From contig NZ_CP188297.1 in the NCBI RefSeq assembly GCF_050030965.1, positions 2,790,001 to 2,854,000 of the forward strand: a DNA stretch of 64,000 bases, written 5' to 3'. Shown in pieces: positions 1 to 9,300 of this stretch; the first letter of the stretch is position 1; each line of letters starts with the position of its first letter. Both the position numbers and the translations under genes were made by a program. Source of the stretch: Glutamicibacter sp002979865. Lineage in GTDB: Bacteria; Actinomycetota; Actinomycetes; Actinomycetales; Micrococcaceae. The notes below the pieces were generated by a model that made no database searches, was not told the origin of the DNA, and saw only the letters and a program-made list of their open reading frames with translations.

Positions 1-1182
1 TCGGCATACACCCGTACGCTGGCTACCGACGTCAAGAACGCTGAAGGCACCGTGCTGGCTACCGCCGGTTCGGATGTCGGCGACGTGCTGATCGACGAGC
101 TGTACGCTGCAGGCGTGGATGAAATCCGCGTTCGCTCCGTGCTGACCTGCGACTCGGCTGTTGGAACCTGTGCTCTGTGCTACGGGCGTTCGCTGGCCAG
201 CGGCAAGACCGTGGACATCGGCGAGGCTGTTGGCATTATCGCCGCGCAGTCCATCGGCGAGCCTGGTACCCAGCTGACCATGCGTACCTTCCACACCGGT
301 GGTGTAGCGTCTGCTGACGATATCACCCAGGGTCTGCCTCGTATCCAGGAACTGTTCGAAGCCCGTACCCCTAAGGGTGTGGCTCCGATGTCCGAGGTTG
401 CCGGTCGCGTGTCGATTGAAGACGACGAGAAGCAGCTGCGTGTTGTAGTTACTCCAGACAACGGCGACGAGAAGCAGGCCTACCCGGTTCTGCGCCGTGC
501 TCGCCTGTTGGTTGAAGAGGGCGAAAGCATCGTTGCCGGCACCCAGCTCACCAGCGGTACCTTGGATCCGAAGCAGGTTCTTCGAGTCCTCGGCCCACGT
601 GAGGCACAGAAGTTCCTGGTCCGCGAGGTCCAGGATGTGTACCAGTCCCAGGGTGTAGGCATCCACGATAAGCACGTGGAAGTCATCGTCCGCCAGATGC
701 TGCGCCGCGTCACCGTCATCGAGTCCGGCGAGACCGACTTGCTGCCAGGCGAGTTGGCCGATCGTTCGCGCTTCACCGCGGCGAACCGCAAGGCCGTTTC
801 GGAAGGCCAGCGTCCAGCTGCCGGCCGTGACGAGCTGATGGGCATCACCAAGGCATCGCTGGCCACCGATTCGTGGCTGTCGGCTGCTTCCTTCCAGGAA
901 ACCACTCGCGTCCTGACCCAGGCTGCGATGGAAGGCAAGGAAGATCCACTGCGCGGTCTGAAGGAAAACGTGATCATCGGTAAGCTGATCCCGGCCGGTA
1001 CCGGTCTGGATCGCTACACCCAGGTCAACGTCGAGCCAACCGATGAAGCAAAGGCAACTTTGTTCACCGGCACCTCGGCCTTCTCTTCGGGCCTGTACGA
1101 CGATGCGCTGGAAGGCGGGCTGTCGCCTGAATTCCGTGCCATCTCGATGGACGACTACGACCACGGCTCGGACTTCCGCTAA
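1..1182 (+). CDS. rpoC: RNA polymerase beta' subunit, C-terminal part (truncated by window start)
   Basis: The frame is open from base 1, so this is the 3' end of rpoC; about 393 codons are visible. The visible part carries the second zinc-binding cluster (CDSAVGTCALCYG), the trigger-loop/bridge region motif IIAAQSIGEPGTQLTMRTFH near window residues 79-98, and the C-terminal KENVIIGKLIPAGTG block. Beta' forms the catalytic cleft of RNA polymerase together with RpoB. It precedes the str operon, the usual actinobacterial order rpoB-rpoC-rpsL. Function is certain from the invariant motifs; only the start is missing. Confidence 0.98.
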   Translation, partial: SAYTRTLATDVKNAEGTVLATAGSDVGDVLIDELYAAGVDEIRVRSVLTCDSAVGTCALCYGRSLASGKTVDIGEAVGIIAAQSIGEPGTQLTMRTFHTGGVASADDITQGLPRIQELFEARTPKGVAPMSEVAGRVSIEDDEKQLRVVVTPDNGDEKQAYPVLRRARLLVEEGESIVAGTQLTSGTLDPKQVLRVLGPREAQKFLVREVQDVYQSQGVGIHDKHVEVIVRQMLRRVTVIESGETDLLPGELADRSRFTAANRKAVSEGQRPAAGRDELMGITKASLATDSWLSAASFQETTRVLTQAAMEGKEDPLRGLKENVIIGKLIPAGTGLDRYTQVNVEPTDEAKATLFTGTSAFSSGLYDDALEGGLSPEFRAISMDDYDHGSDFR

Positions 1183-1214
1183 ACCGGGAGCACTGTCACC
1201 GTAAGGTAGTTTGA

Positions 1215-1256
1215 CCCAATGCCTGCCCGCACACTGTGCGGGCAGGCATTGGGCGT
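1215..1256 (+). terminator. Hairpin after rpoC, probable terminator
   Basis: A perfect 19-bp inverted repeat, arms 1215-1233 and 1235-1253, separated by one base and followed by CGTTT. The stem is very stable but the U-run is short, so termination may be partial. It sits 33 bp after the rpoC stop. Confidence 0.6.
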
Positions 1257-1552
1257 TTAACCGCCACAGTTCCCAGTGGTCTGCGTTCCGGGGCCTGCGC
1301 GCAACACGGGGTGGAAATAGTAGTCGATGAATCCACTGGGAGATTTAGGAACTAGTATTCGCCTTGATGCGGATCCGCTGGCAAGCCGGCAGCGGACATC
1401 CGCGGATTCGGGTGGTTTTCATCTGGCGGTCCCGTGGCGTTCAGCTGGGGTCGATATCGTAGTCACTACCCAAACCGTCTCGATGGCGGCGGGGGCCAAG
1501 AGTGGCCTGGTCGGTGAGATAGCTTACTGTACATGGTGGCTCGGTGGATTAA

Positions 1553-1561
1553 TGCTAGACT
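1553..1561 (+). promoter_or_regulatory. Candidate extended -10 promoter of the str operon
   Basis: TGCTAGACT fits an extended -10 (TGn plus TAGACT). No good -35 is seen 16-19 bp upstream. The same TAGACT hexamer occurs before tuf and rplN, and a shifted form occurs before rpsJ. Transcription from here gives a leader of roughly 205 nt before rpsL. Confidence 0.4.
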
Positions 1562-1774
1562 GAGGTCAATTGTTTTATGTGTGGCAAAATGGACTCCGTC
1601 CGGGTTGCGGGTAGGTTGCGCAACGAATGCCACACTTTCGCACGCCTAGGGACTTTTGATTCTGAGTGCGCGGTAAAGCAAGCAGCTAGCTACATTGCGA
1701 AGCGCTAAAACTTTTCTAGGCTTAGGCGTTTTCGTCGTGTTGCCGAAGAACTTAGACAATGGAAGGACACGAAA

Positions 1775-2149
1775 GTGCCTACTATTCAGCAGCTGGTCCG
1801 CAAGGGCCGCTCGCCTAAGGTCGTCAAGACCAAGGCCCCTGCCCTTAAGGGCAACCCAATGCGCCGTGGCGTGTGCACCCGTGTGTACACCACCACCCCG
1901 AAGAAGCCAAACTCGGCTCTGCGTAAGGTCGCACGTGTGCGCCTTGCCGGTGGCGTCGAAGTGACCGCTTACATTCCAGGTGTCGGACACAACCTGCAGG
2001 AACACTCCATCGTGCTCGTTCGCGGTGGTCGTGTAAAGGACCTTCCAGGTGTTCGCTACAAGATTGTTCGTGGTGCTCTGGATACCCAGGGTGTGAAGGA
2101 TCGTAAGCAGGCTCGTTCCCGCTACGGTGCAAAGAAGGATGGTAAGTAA
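1775..2149 (+). CDS. rpsL: 30S ribosomal protein S12
   Basis: 124 residues, normal length for S12. S12 lies in the decoding centre and is the classic target of streptomycin-resistance mutations. The wild-type lysines are present in TTPKKPNSALRK and GRVKDLPGVRYK, so no resistance allele is seen at these positions. The GTG start is supported by GGAAGGA at 1761-1767 and by the standard N-terminus MPTIQQLVRKGR. First gene of the str operon; its stop overlaps the rpsG start by one base (TAATG). Confidence 0.98.
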   Translation: MPTIQQLVRKGRSPKVVKTKAPALKGNPMRRGVCTRVYTTTPKKPNSALRKVARVRLAGGVEVTAYIPGVGHNLQEHSIVLVRGGRVKDLPGVRYKIVRGALDTQGVKDRKQARSRYGAKKDGK

Positions 2150-2619
2150 TGCCTCGTAAGGGTCCGGCGCCAAAGCGCCCACTAGTTTCTGATCCAGTCT
2201 TCGAATCCCCATTGGTCACCCAGCTGATCAACAAGGTTCTCGTAGACGGCAAGAAGTCCACTGCAGAGCGCATTGTTTACGGTGCACTCGAAGGTGCCGC
2301 AGCAAAGTCCGGCGCCGACGCTGTTTCGACCCTCAAGAAGGCTATGGACAACATCCGTCCAGCCCTCGAGGTTCGTTCCCGCCGCGTCGGTGGCGCTACC
2401 TACCAGGTTCCTGTTGAGGTCAAGCCAGGCCGTGCAACCGCACTGGCTCTGCGCTGGCTGGTTGGCTACTCGAAGGCTCGCCGCGAGAAGACCATGATCG
2501 AGCGTTTGATGAACGAGATCCTGGACGCATCGAACGGTCTGGGTGCCGCTGTGAAGCGTCGCGAAGACACTCACAAGATGGCCGAGTCCAACAAGGCCTT
2601 CGCACACTACCGCTGGTAA
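2149..2619 (+). CDS. rpsG: 30S ribosomal protein S7
   Basis: 156 residues, standard length. S7 nucleates assembly of the 30S head and contacts tRNA at the E site. The N-terminus MPRKGPAPKRPL and the motif RRVGGATYQVPVEV identify it. The start overlaps the rpsL stop by one base, implying translational coupling. A 69-bp gap separates it from fusA. In enterobacteria S7 represses its own operon; nothing in this sequence directly shows that here. Confidence 0.98.
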   Translation: MPRKGPAPKRPLVSDPVFESPLVTQLINKVLVDGKKSTAERIVYGALEGAAAKSGADAVSTLKKAMDNIRPALEVRSRRVGGATYQVPVEVKPGRATALALRWLVGYSKARREKTMIERLMNEILDASNGLGAAVKRREDTHKMAESNKAFAHYRW

Positions 2620-2688
2620 GAACCGCTCGGAAAAGCTGGGCATCAACCGATGCCCAGCAATTCCGGCCTCACCTTATAGGGAGACAAC

Positions 2689-4803
2689 GTGGCACAGGAC
2701 GTGCTTACTGACCTTAACAAGGTCCGCAATATCGGCATCATGGCTCACATCGATGCCGGTAAGACCACTACTACTGAGCGCATCCTTTTCTACACGGGTG
2801 TGAACCACAAGCTCGGTGAAACCCACGACGGTGCTTCGACCACCGACTGGATGGAACAGGAAAAAGAGCGCGGTATCACCATTACCTCCGCTGCTGTTAC
2901 CTGCTTCTGGAACAAGAACCAGATCAACATCATCGACACCCCGGGCCACGTTGACTTCACCGTTGAGGTGGAGCGCTCGCTGCGCGTGCTCGATGGCGCC
3001 GTTGCCGTCTTCGATGGCAAGGAAGGCGTTGAGCCTCAGTCCGAGACCGTTTGGCGCCAGGCTGACAAGTACGACGTTCCACGTATCTGCTTCGTCAACA
3101 AGATGGACAAGCTGGGCGCTGACTTCTACTTCACCGTAGATACCATCATCCAGCGCCTTGGTGCCAAGCCGCTGGTTATGCAGCTGCCAATCGGCTCCGA
3201 GTCCGAGTTCACCGGTGTCGTTGACCTGCTGTCCATGAAGGCATTCGTTTGGGAAGGCGACTCCAAGGGTGACGTCACCATGGGCGCTGCTTACGAAACC
3301 CGCGAAATCCCTGCCGACTTGGTTGAGCGTGCTGAAGAGTACCGCGCCAAGCTGGTTGAAGATGTCGCTGAGGCATCCGAAGAGCTCATGGAGAAGTACC
3401 TCGAAGGTGAAGAAATCTCCCTTGAGGAACTCAAGGCTGGCATCCGCAAGCTGACCGTGAACTCGGAAGCTTACCCAGTATTCTGTGGTTCGGCCTTCAA
3501 GAACCGCGGCGTTCAGCCAATGCTGGATGCAGTCATCGACTTCCTGCCGAACCCACTGGACGTTGGCGCCACCATCGGTCACGATCCGAAGGACGAAGAA
3601 GTTGAGCTGACCCGCGAGCCTTCGGAGGACGCACCGTTCTCGGCACTTGCGTTCAAGATCGCCGCTCACCCGTTCTTCGGCCAGTTGAACTTCATCCGCG
3701 TTTACTCCGGCAAGGCAGAGTCCGGCGCACAGCTGCTGAACTCCACCAAGGGCAAGAAGGAACGCGTAGGCAAGCTCTTCCAGATGCACTCCAACAAGGA
3801 GAATCCGGTAGACGAGATCCACGCAGGTCACATCTACGCTGTGATCGGCCTGAAGGCCACCACCACCGGTGACACCCTATGTGATCCAGCCCACCCAATC
3901 GTTCTCGAATCGATGAGCTTCCCGGATCCAGTGATCTCTGTGGCCATCGAACCAAAGACCAAGGGTGACCAGGAAAAGCTGTCGACCGCTATCCAGAAGC
4001 TGTCGGCGGAAGATCCAACCTTCACCGTGTCCCTGAATGAAGACACCGGCCAGACCGTCATTGGCGGTATGGGTGAGCTTCACCTGGACATTCTGGTTGA
4101 CCGCATGAAGCGCGAATTCCGTGTGGAAGCAAACGTTGGCAAGCCACAGGTTGCATACCGCGAAACCATCAAGAAGGCTGTGGAGAAGGTTGACTTCACC
4201 CACAAGAAGCAGACCGGTGGTTCGGGTCAGTTCGCAAAGGTCCAGGTCTCGTTCGAGCCTCTGGAAGTTGTTGACGGCGTCACCTACGAGTTCAAGAACG
4301 CCGTGACCGGTGGTCGTGTTCCTCGTGAGTACATCCCATCCGTTGACGCTGGTATCCAGGACGCAATGCAGTACGGTATCCTCGCAGGCTACCCACTGGT
4401 CGGTGTCAAGGCTACCCTCATCGATGGTGCTTACCACGATGTCGACTCCTCGGAAATGGCCTTCAAGATCGCTGGTTCGCAGGTATTCAAGGAAGGCGCA
4501 CGCCGCGCTAACCCTGTTTTGCTTGAACCGCTGATGGCTGTTGAAGTCCGTACCCCGGAAGAGTACATGGGCGACGTTATCGGCGACCTGAACTCCCGTC
4601 GTGGTTCGATCAGCGAGATGTCCGACGCTGCTGGCGTCAAGGTCATCCGCGCTGGTGTGCCACTGTCGGAAATGTTCGGTTACATTGGTGACCTGCGTTC
4701 GAAGACCCAGGGTCGCGCAGTTTACTCGATGACCTTCGACAGCTACTCTGAGGTCCCGAAGGCAGTTGCCGACGAGATCATCCAGAAGTCCCGCGGCGAG
4801 TAA
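2689..4803 (+). CDS. fusA: Elongation factor G
   Basis: 704 residues. EF-G is the GTPase that drives translocation of tRNAs and mRNA. The P-loop AHIDAGKTTTTER is near residues 18-30, DTPGHVDF near 84-91, and NKMDKLGAD contains the guanine-specificity NKxD. Later domains include the domain-IV block HKKQTGGSGQFA. The GTG start follows AGGGAGA at 2678-2684 and gives the usual N-terminus. Only one fusA is in the window. Strong ribosomal-type codon bias. Confidence 0.98.
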   Translation: MAQDVLTDLNKVRNIGIMAHIDAGKTTTTERILFYTGVNHKLGETHDGASTTDWMEQEKERGITITSAAVTCFWNKNQINIIDTPGHVDFTVEVERSLRVLDGAVAVFDGKEGVEPQSETVWRQADKYDVPRICFVNKMDKLGADFYFTVDTIIQRLGAKPLVMQLPIGSESEFTGVVDLLSMKAFVWEGDSKGDVTMGAAYETREIPADLVERAEEYRAKLVEDVAEASEELMEKYLEGEEISLEELKAGIRKLTVNSEAYPVFCGSAFKNRGVQPMLDAVIDFLPNPLDVGATIGHDPKDEEVELTREPSEDAPFSALAFKIAAHPFFGQLNFIRVYSGKAESGAQLLNSTKGKKERVGKLFQMHSNKENPVDEIHAGHIYAVIGLKATTTGDTLCDPAHPIVLESMSFPDPVISVAIEPKTKGDQEKLSTAIQKLSAEDPTFTVSLNEDTGQTVIGGMGELHLDILVDRMKREFRVEANVGKPQVAYRETIKKAVEKVDFTHKKQTGGSGQFAKVQVSFEPLEVVDGVTYEFKNAVTGGRVPREYIPSVDAGIQDAMQYGILAGYPLVGVKATLIDGAYHDVDSSEMAFKIAGSQVFKEGARRANPVLLEPLMAVEVRTPEEYMGDVIGDLNSRRGSISEMSDAAGVKVIRAGVPLSEMFGYIGDLRSKTQGRAVYSMTFDSYSEVPKAVADEIIQKSRGE

Positions 4804-4861
4804 TCGTCTCGGTATAAAAACCTGGCCGTGACCCCCTTAGCGGGGAAGTGGCCGATCGCGG

Positions 4862-4889
4862 GCCGGTTCCGTTGAAAAACGGAGCCGGC
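4862..4889 (+). other. Hairpin in the fusA-tuf spacer
   Basis: 12-bp arms 4862-4873 and 4878-4889 (one G-U pair) with a GAAA tetraloop. No U-run follows, so it is more likely an mRNA-stability or processing element than a terminator. It lies inside the 242-bp spacer that also holds a probable tuf promoter. Confidence 0.5.
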
Positions 4890-4972
4890 ACCGCAAACGG
4901 CCAACGAGGGATTTGCATCACAATGCAGGCCCCGCAGAGGACCGGAATTTCCTAAATTATCCAAGCCCCCAG

Positions 4973-4978
4973 TAGACT
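4973..4978 (+). promoter_or_regulatory. Candidate -10 element of tuf
   Basis: TAGACT, identical to the -10 hexamers proposed before rpsL and rplN, lies 68 bp upstream of the tuf start. A matching -35 is not obvious. A separate tuf promoter would explain the long fusA-tuf spacer. Confidence 0.35.
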
Positions 4979-5045
4979 ATTTCTAGTTCGTTTGCGAACC
5001 GCGCAGACGAAGAATGTCTTCTGTAAATGTTTCTAGGAGGAACTT

Positions 5046-6236
5046 GTGGCAAAGGCAAAGTTCGAGCGCAACAAGCCGCACGTCAACATTGGTACCATCG
5101 GTCACGTTGACCACGGTAAGACCACTCTGACCGCGGCAATCTCCAAGGTTCTGGCTGACAAGTACCCAGACCTGAACGAACAGCGCGACTTCGCTAACAT
5201 CGACTCGGCACCGGAAGAGCGCCAGCGCGGTATTACCATCAACATCTCGCACATCGAGTACCAGACCGAGAAGCGCCACTACGCACACGTAGACGCTCCA
5301 GGTCACGCTGACTATGTCAAGAACATGATCACCGGTGCTGCTCAGATGGACGGCGCAATCCTCGTTGTTGCCGCTACCGATGGCCCGATGGCTCAGACCC
5401 GCGAGCACGTTCTGCTGGCCCGCCAGGTTGGTGTTCCAACCCTGATGGTTGCACTGAACAAGTCGGACATGGTTGATGACGAAGAGCTGCTCGAGCTCGT
5501 GGAGATGGAAGTTCGCGAACTTCTGTCCTCGCAGGGCTTCGATGGCGATGACGCTCCAGTGATCCGCGTTTCGGGCCTGAAGGCTCTGGAAGGCGACGCA
5601 AAGTGGGTTGCAGCTATCGAGGAACTGATGGATGCAGCTGACAGCTTCATTCCAGACCCAGTTCGCGACCGCGACAAGCCATTCCTGATGCCAATTGAAG
5701 ACGTCTTCACCATCACCGGCCGCGGTACCGTTGTTACCGGTCGCGCCGAGCGTGGCACCCTGGCTATCAACTCGGAAGTTGAGATTGTTGGCATCCGCCC
5801 AATCCAGAAGACTACCGTTACCGGTATCGAGATGTTCCACAAGCAGCTCGACGAAGCATGGGCTGGCGAGAACTGTGGTCTGCTGCTTCGCGGTCTGAAG
5901 CGCGACGATGTTGAGCGTGGCCAGGTTATCGTAGCCCCAGGCTCGATCACCCCACACACCAACTTCGAAGCTAACGTCTACATCCTGTCGAAGGACGAAG
6001 GCGGACGTCACAACCCGTTCTACTCGAACTACCGTCCGCAGTTCTACTTCCGCACCACCGACGTAACCGGCGTTATCACCCTCCCAGAGGGCACCGAAAT
6101 GGTTATGCCTGGCGACAACACCGAAATGTCGGTTGAGCTGATCCAGCCAATCGCCATGGAAGAGGGCCTCGGCTTCGCAATTCGCGAAGGCGGCCGCACC
6201 GTTGGTTCGGGCAAGGTAACCACCATCACCAAGTAG
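5046..6236 (+). CDS. tuf: Elongation factor Tu
   Basis: 396 residues, full length. EF-Tu-GTP delivers aminoacyl-tRNA to the ribosomal A site. GHVDHGKTTL (P-loop) is near residues 19-28, DAPGHADYVKNM contains the DxxG switch II, and ALNKSDMVDD contains NKxD. The effector loop RGITI follows. The GTG start has AGGAGG at 5035-5040. Downstream is a textbook terminator, so tuf ends the str transcription unit. Confidence 0.98.
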   Translation: MAKAKFERNKPHVNIGTIGHVDHGKTTLTAAISKVLADKYPDLNEQRDFANIDSAPEERQRGITINISHIEYQTEKRHYAHVDAPGHADYVKNMITGAAQMDGAILVVAATDGPMAQTREHVLLARQVGVPTLMVALNKSDMVDDEELLELVEMEVRELLSSQGFDGDDAPVIRVSGLKALEGDAKWVAAIEELMDAADSFIPDPVRDRDKPFLMPIEDVFTITGRGTVVTGRAERGTLAINSEVEIVGIRPIQKTTVTGIEMFHKQLDEAWAGENCGLLLRGLKRDDVERGQVIVAPGSITPHTNFEANVYILSKDEGGRHNPFYSNYRPQFYFRTTDVTGVITLPEGTEMVMPGDNTEMSVELIQPIAMEEGLGFAIREGGRTVGSGKVTTITK

Positions 6237-6275
6237 TCTCTACTTGATGAGGTAGTTCCCTAGTGAACTGAAAAG

Positions 6276-6309
6276 AATCCCCCAGCACTTTTGTGCTGGG
6301 GGATTTTTT
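6276..6309 (+). terminator. Rho-independent terminator after tuf
   Basis: 13-bp perfect stem, arms 6276-6288 and 6293-6305, TTTT loop, followed by a T-run to 6309. It ends the str operon. Confidence 0.93.
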
Positions 6310-6398
6310 CGTTAAATACGAGCCCCAGCTAGTGAATATATCTAGAAGGTGGTCTAATTGGAGGGCGCGACAATTCGCTAAGTGGGGGAGTGGCATCA

Positions 6399-9300
6399 AT
6401 GATGGGCTGGATCATCGTTTCTATCATCTTGGTTCTGTTGGCTTTCGGCCTCGGCCGGCGCCAGGGGAGTCGGGATAAATCGCAAAGCCAGCAGCAGCTT
6501 GATGCGCTGGGCGAAGCGTGGCAGCAAGGCTACGACGAGGCAGTGAAGTACCTGGGGCAACCCGGGCCGCCGGGTGCCTCGGCACCGGCTGCTGCCCAAG
6601 CGCCGGGGGTCCCCGCACAGCCGCTCGAAGCGCAGCCTGCAAGCCGCAAAGATGCAGCGCCGGCCGCATCGATGGCACCTTCCAGCCAGCCATACCTCCA
6701 GCCAGCGGCGGCCGGTGCTGCCCCCGCGTACCGCGCGCCGCTCCCCACGGCCACCCTCCAGCCTGCTGCACCGGTTAAGCCAATCAAGGTGCTCACCAAA
6801 CGCGAGCGCGAACTGCGCAACATCAACATCACGCTGTACGTCGCGGCCCTGATGATCGTTGCCGCCGGCGCACTCTTCCTGAGCTTCGCGCTTCCGCCAC
6901 TGTCAAAGCTCATCGCCTTATTCCTGCTGTCTGCCGCTTTCTACGGCGGAGGCCTGGTCACCTTCGCAGTGAAACCGTCCTTGCGTCCGGCAGGAGCCGC
7001 CTTTGCCGGCACCGGGCTGGCTTTGTTGCCGCTGTGCGCCATCGCTACCTACAGCACGGTGAACATATCCGGCCCGGCGACCTGGCTGGTTTTCTCAGCC
7101 ATCGGCACATTAGCCGTGGGCTACGCAACACTGACGTTCAAGTCCCGTGTTCTGGCGTGGGTTGCCGTGCTGATTCTGGTCAGCACCGCCATGGCCGGCG
7201 CGGCCGCGATGCAGCGTGGCGTCCTGTACTACATGCTGATCCTGCTGGTGCTCTCTATTGCGCTGATGCTCTTGGCGGTACGCAGCGAAAGGATCCGCCA
7301 CTCAATCTTCTTCCGGGCCCTGCACGGCACCGCGCAGCTGCTGCCTGCGTTTGTCTTTGCGTTGTCGGTGATCCTCTTGGAGATGCTCGCCAGCCGGGAT
7401 TTGTTCTGGATCTTCGCGTTGCTCACCGTCCAGTTGCTGCTCAGCGTCAGGCTGTTGCCCAACCTGCGGCTGCTGCGCACCTACGCTGCCCGCGCTGCTT
7501 TCATGGCGATGCTCGTGGCCGGCTGCAACTACCTCGGTTTCTCCGCAACGAGCAGCTGGCTGGTGCTCGCCTTCGCCTTCGGGCTCCAAGCCGTAGCGGT
7601 ATTGCTCTGCTCCACCGGCTACCAGCAGAGGCTGGGATTGGCGCGCAGGCACCTGCAAAGTGAACGTGCGGTGCTGTGGTGCTTAGCGGTGGCTTCGGTG
7701 ATCGGCGCGTTTCTCTACGCGCAGGGCTTCGAGGCCTTCGTGCTCAGCTACATCGCGGTTCCGATCTTCATGGCGCTGGGCATTCCCGGCTTGCTGCGCA
7801 GCGCCAAGCTGGAAGTTGGAGTCATCGCGGTTCTTCCCCTGGTGACGCTGGTAGATATGCAGAACCACAGTTGGCGCCCGCTGGTGGTATTCGCCCTGGC
7901 CCTGCTCGGGCTTTCGCTGGCTCAGCGCAACGCCCGGAACCTGCGCAGGGAAATGACGCTCCATTCGCACTGGCTCCTTACCCTGGTTGGCGCAGGCGTG
8001 CTTGGTGCTGCGCTTGATGAGCTCACGGCTGGGGACTATGGAAATCCTGACGGCTCAGCCCCGTTGATTGCGGTGCTCTTCGTGCTGTTCATCTTGTGGG
8101 CGGCGAATCTGGCGAGCCGTGCCGTGCTGGATTCCGGCATGGCGCAGGGGCACCGGCTGGGACGGGTGGGCGCTTCGGCTTTGCTTGGCGTGGTGCTGCT
8201 CTTCAGCCTGCGCCTGCTGACAACCGCTGGCGACTATTCCTACGCCAGCGAAAGCACCGTGGTGTTCCTGGGTATCGGCGGGCTGGCGTGGTTCATCACT
8301 GGCCTTGTGCTCGCAGTTGGCCTGGTCATTGCCTCGGGTTGGCGGCTTCGCGATATTCCTGCACAGCGCCCCGAGCTGGAACAGCCGATCAATGTCGTTG
8401 CGGCCTGCCTGCTGATGGGGCTTTATGCGCTCAGCTTCGGCAAGGAGATCTGGCCGCTGGCAATCCTCATCGGGGCGGCAACCTTGGGCTATTTCATCTG
8501 GAGCTTGCGCCGCAGCACAAATACGCGGTGGAAGATCCTCTATGCAGCGTTGGCCCAAGTGCTCTTCAGTTCCATGGTGTGGTGGATTGCCTACAGCATG
8601 GAATTCGACATCCACGGCCGGTTCTGCCTGCTGCTGGTTTCGATAGCCGTCCCGCAGCTGCTCCGCTTGCTGGCTAGCATCCGCGACGGCAAAGCACTGC
8701 GCCGGGAATTGCGCTGGATGGCAGTGGGACTGCTGGCTGGCATTCCACTGGCGACGCTGGCCTACGGGCAGTTCGCGGGCGGCATGGATCGGGGAACGAT
8801 CCTCTTGGCCTGCTTATTTTTCGGGCTGCACGGGCTGGCCGCGTTCAAGGCCGAGACCAGCTTGACGGTGGCCAAGCGACAGCTCTATCTATTTGCCCCG
8901 ATCCTGGCACTGATCCTGCTGATCAGCATTCCGGCACTGGCCATGGAAGATGCGACCGGATGGGTCCGCTCTACGTGGTGGAGTTCCCAGGTTGCTTGCG
9001 CCATGCTGCTGGCCCTGAGCCTGGCGGCACTCGTGCTTGAATGGCGGTTGCGCGCCAACAAGTCGTACTCGATAGCCCTGGGCCTGGCCATCTTCCTTCC
9101 GGCGGCGTGGGCCGCCGCGTGGCAGGCGGGGTCGTGGTGGGCAGTGGGTGCGCACCTGCTGCTGGCCCTCGGCTTCATCCTGCTGGTGCACACGCGAAAG
9201 AGCGCCTGGTACGCGGCCGGAGCCGCCATCATGCTGTGCGTCGCTATCCTGCGTGCAGTCTTCGAGGTGCGGCAAGCCGGTGGGGCAGTGGTGCTAGCAC

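Larger units (their letters stand above)
1183..1774. other. 592-bp rpoC-rpsL intergenic region, rich in inverted repeats
   Basis: No convincing gene lies here; a 78-codon frame at 1327-1563 has no recognisable content and no ribosome site. The stretch holds a rho-independent-like hairpin just after rpoC (1215-1253), a 9-bp inverted repeat enclosing about 50 nt (1271-1279 with 1333-1341), a second hairpin with 6+6 bp arms (1369-1380 with 1390-1403), and an extended -10 element at 1553-1561. The last 210 bases would be the 5' leader of the str operon. Confidence 0.6.

Noticed and set aside
1327..1563. 78-codon frame between rpoC and rpsL
   Set aside because: No recognisable protein features, no ribosome site, and it overlaps predicted hairpins and the promoter region.
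2674..3831. Long antisense frames inside fusA, tuf, rpsC, glmM, ugd and other highly expressed genes
   Set aside because: They mirror strongly biased codons of the real gene on the other strand, lack ribosome sites and have no protein motifs.
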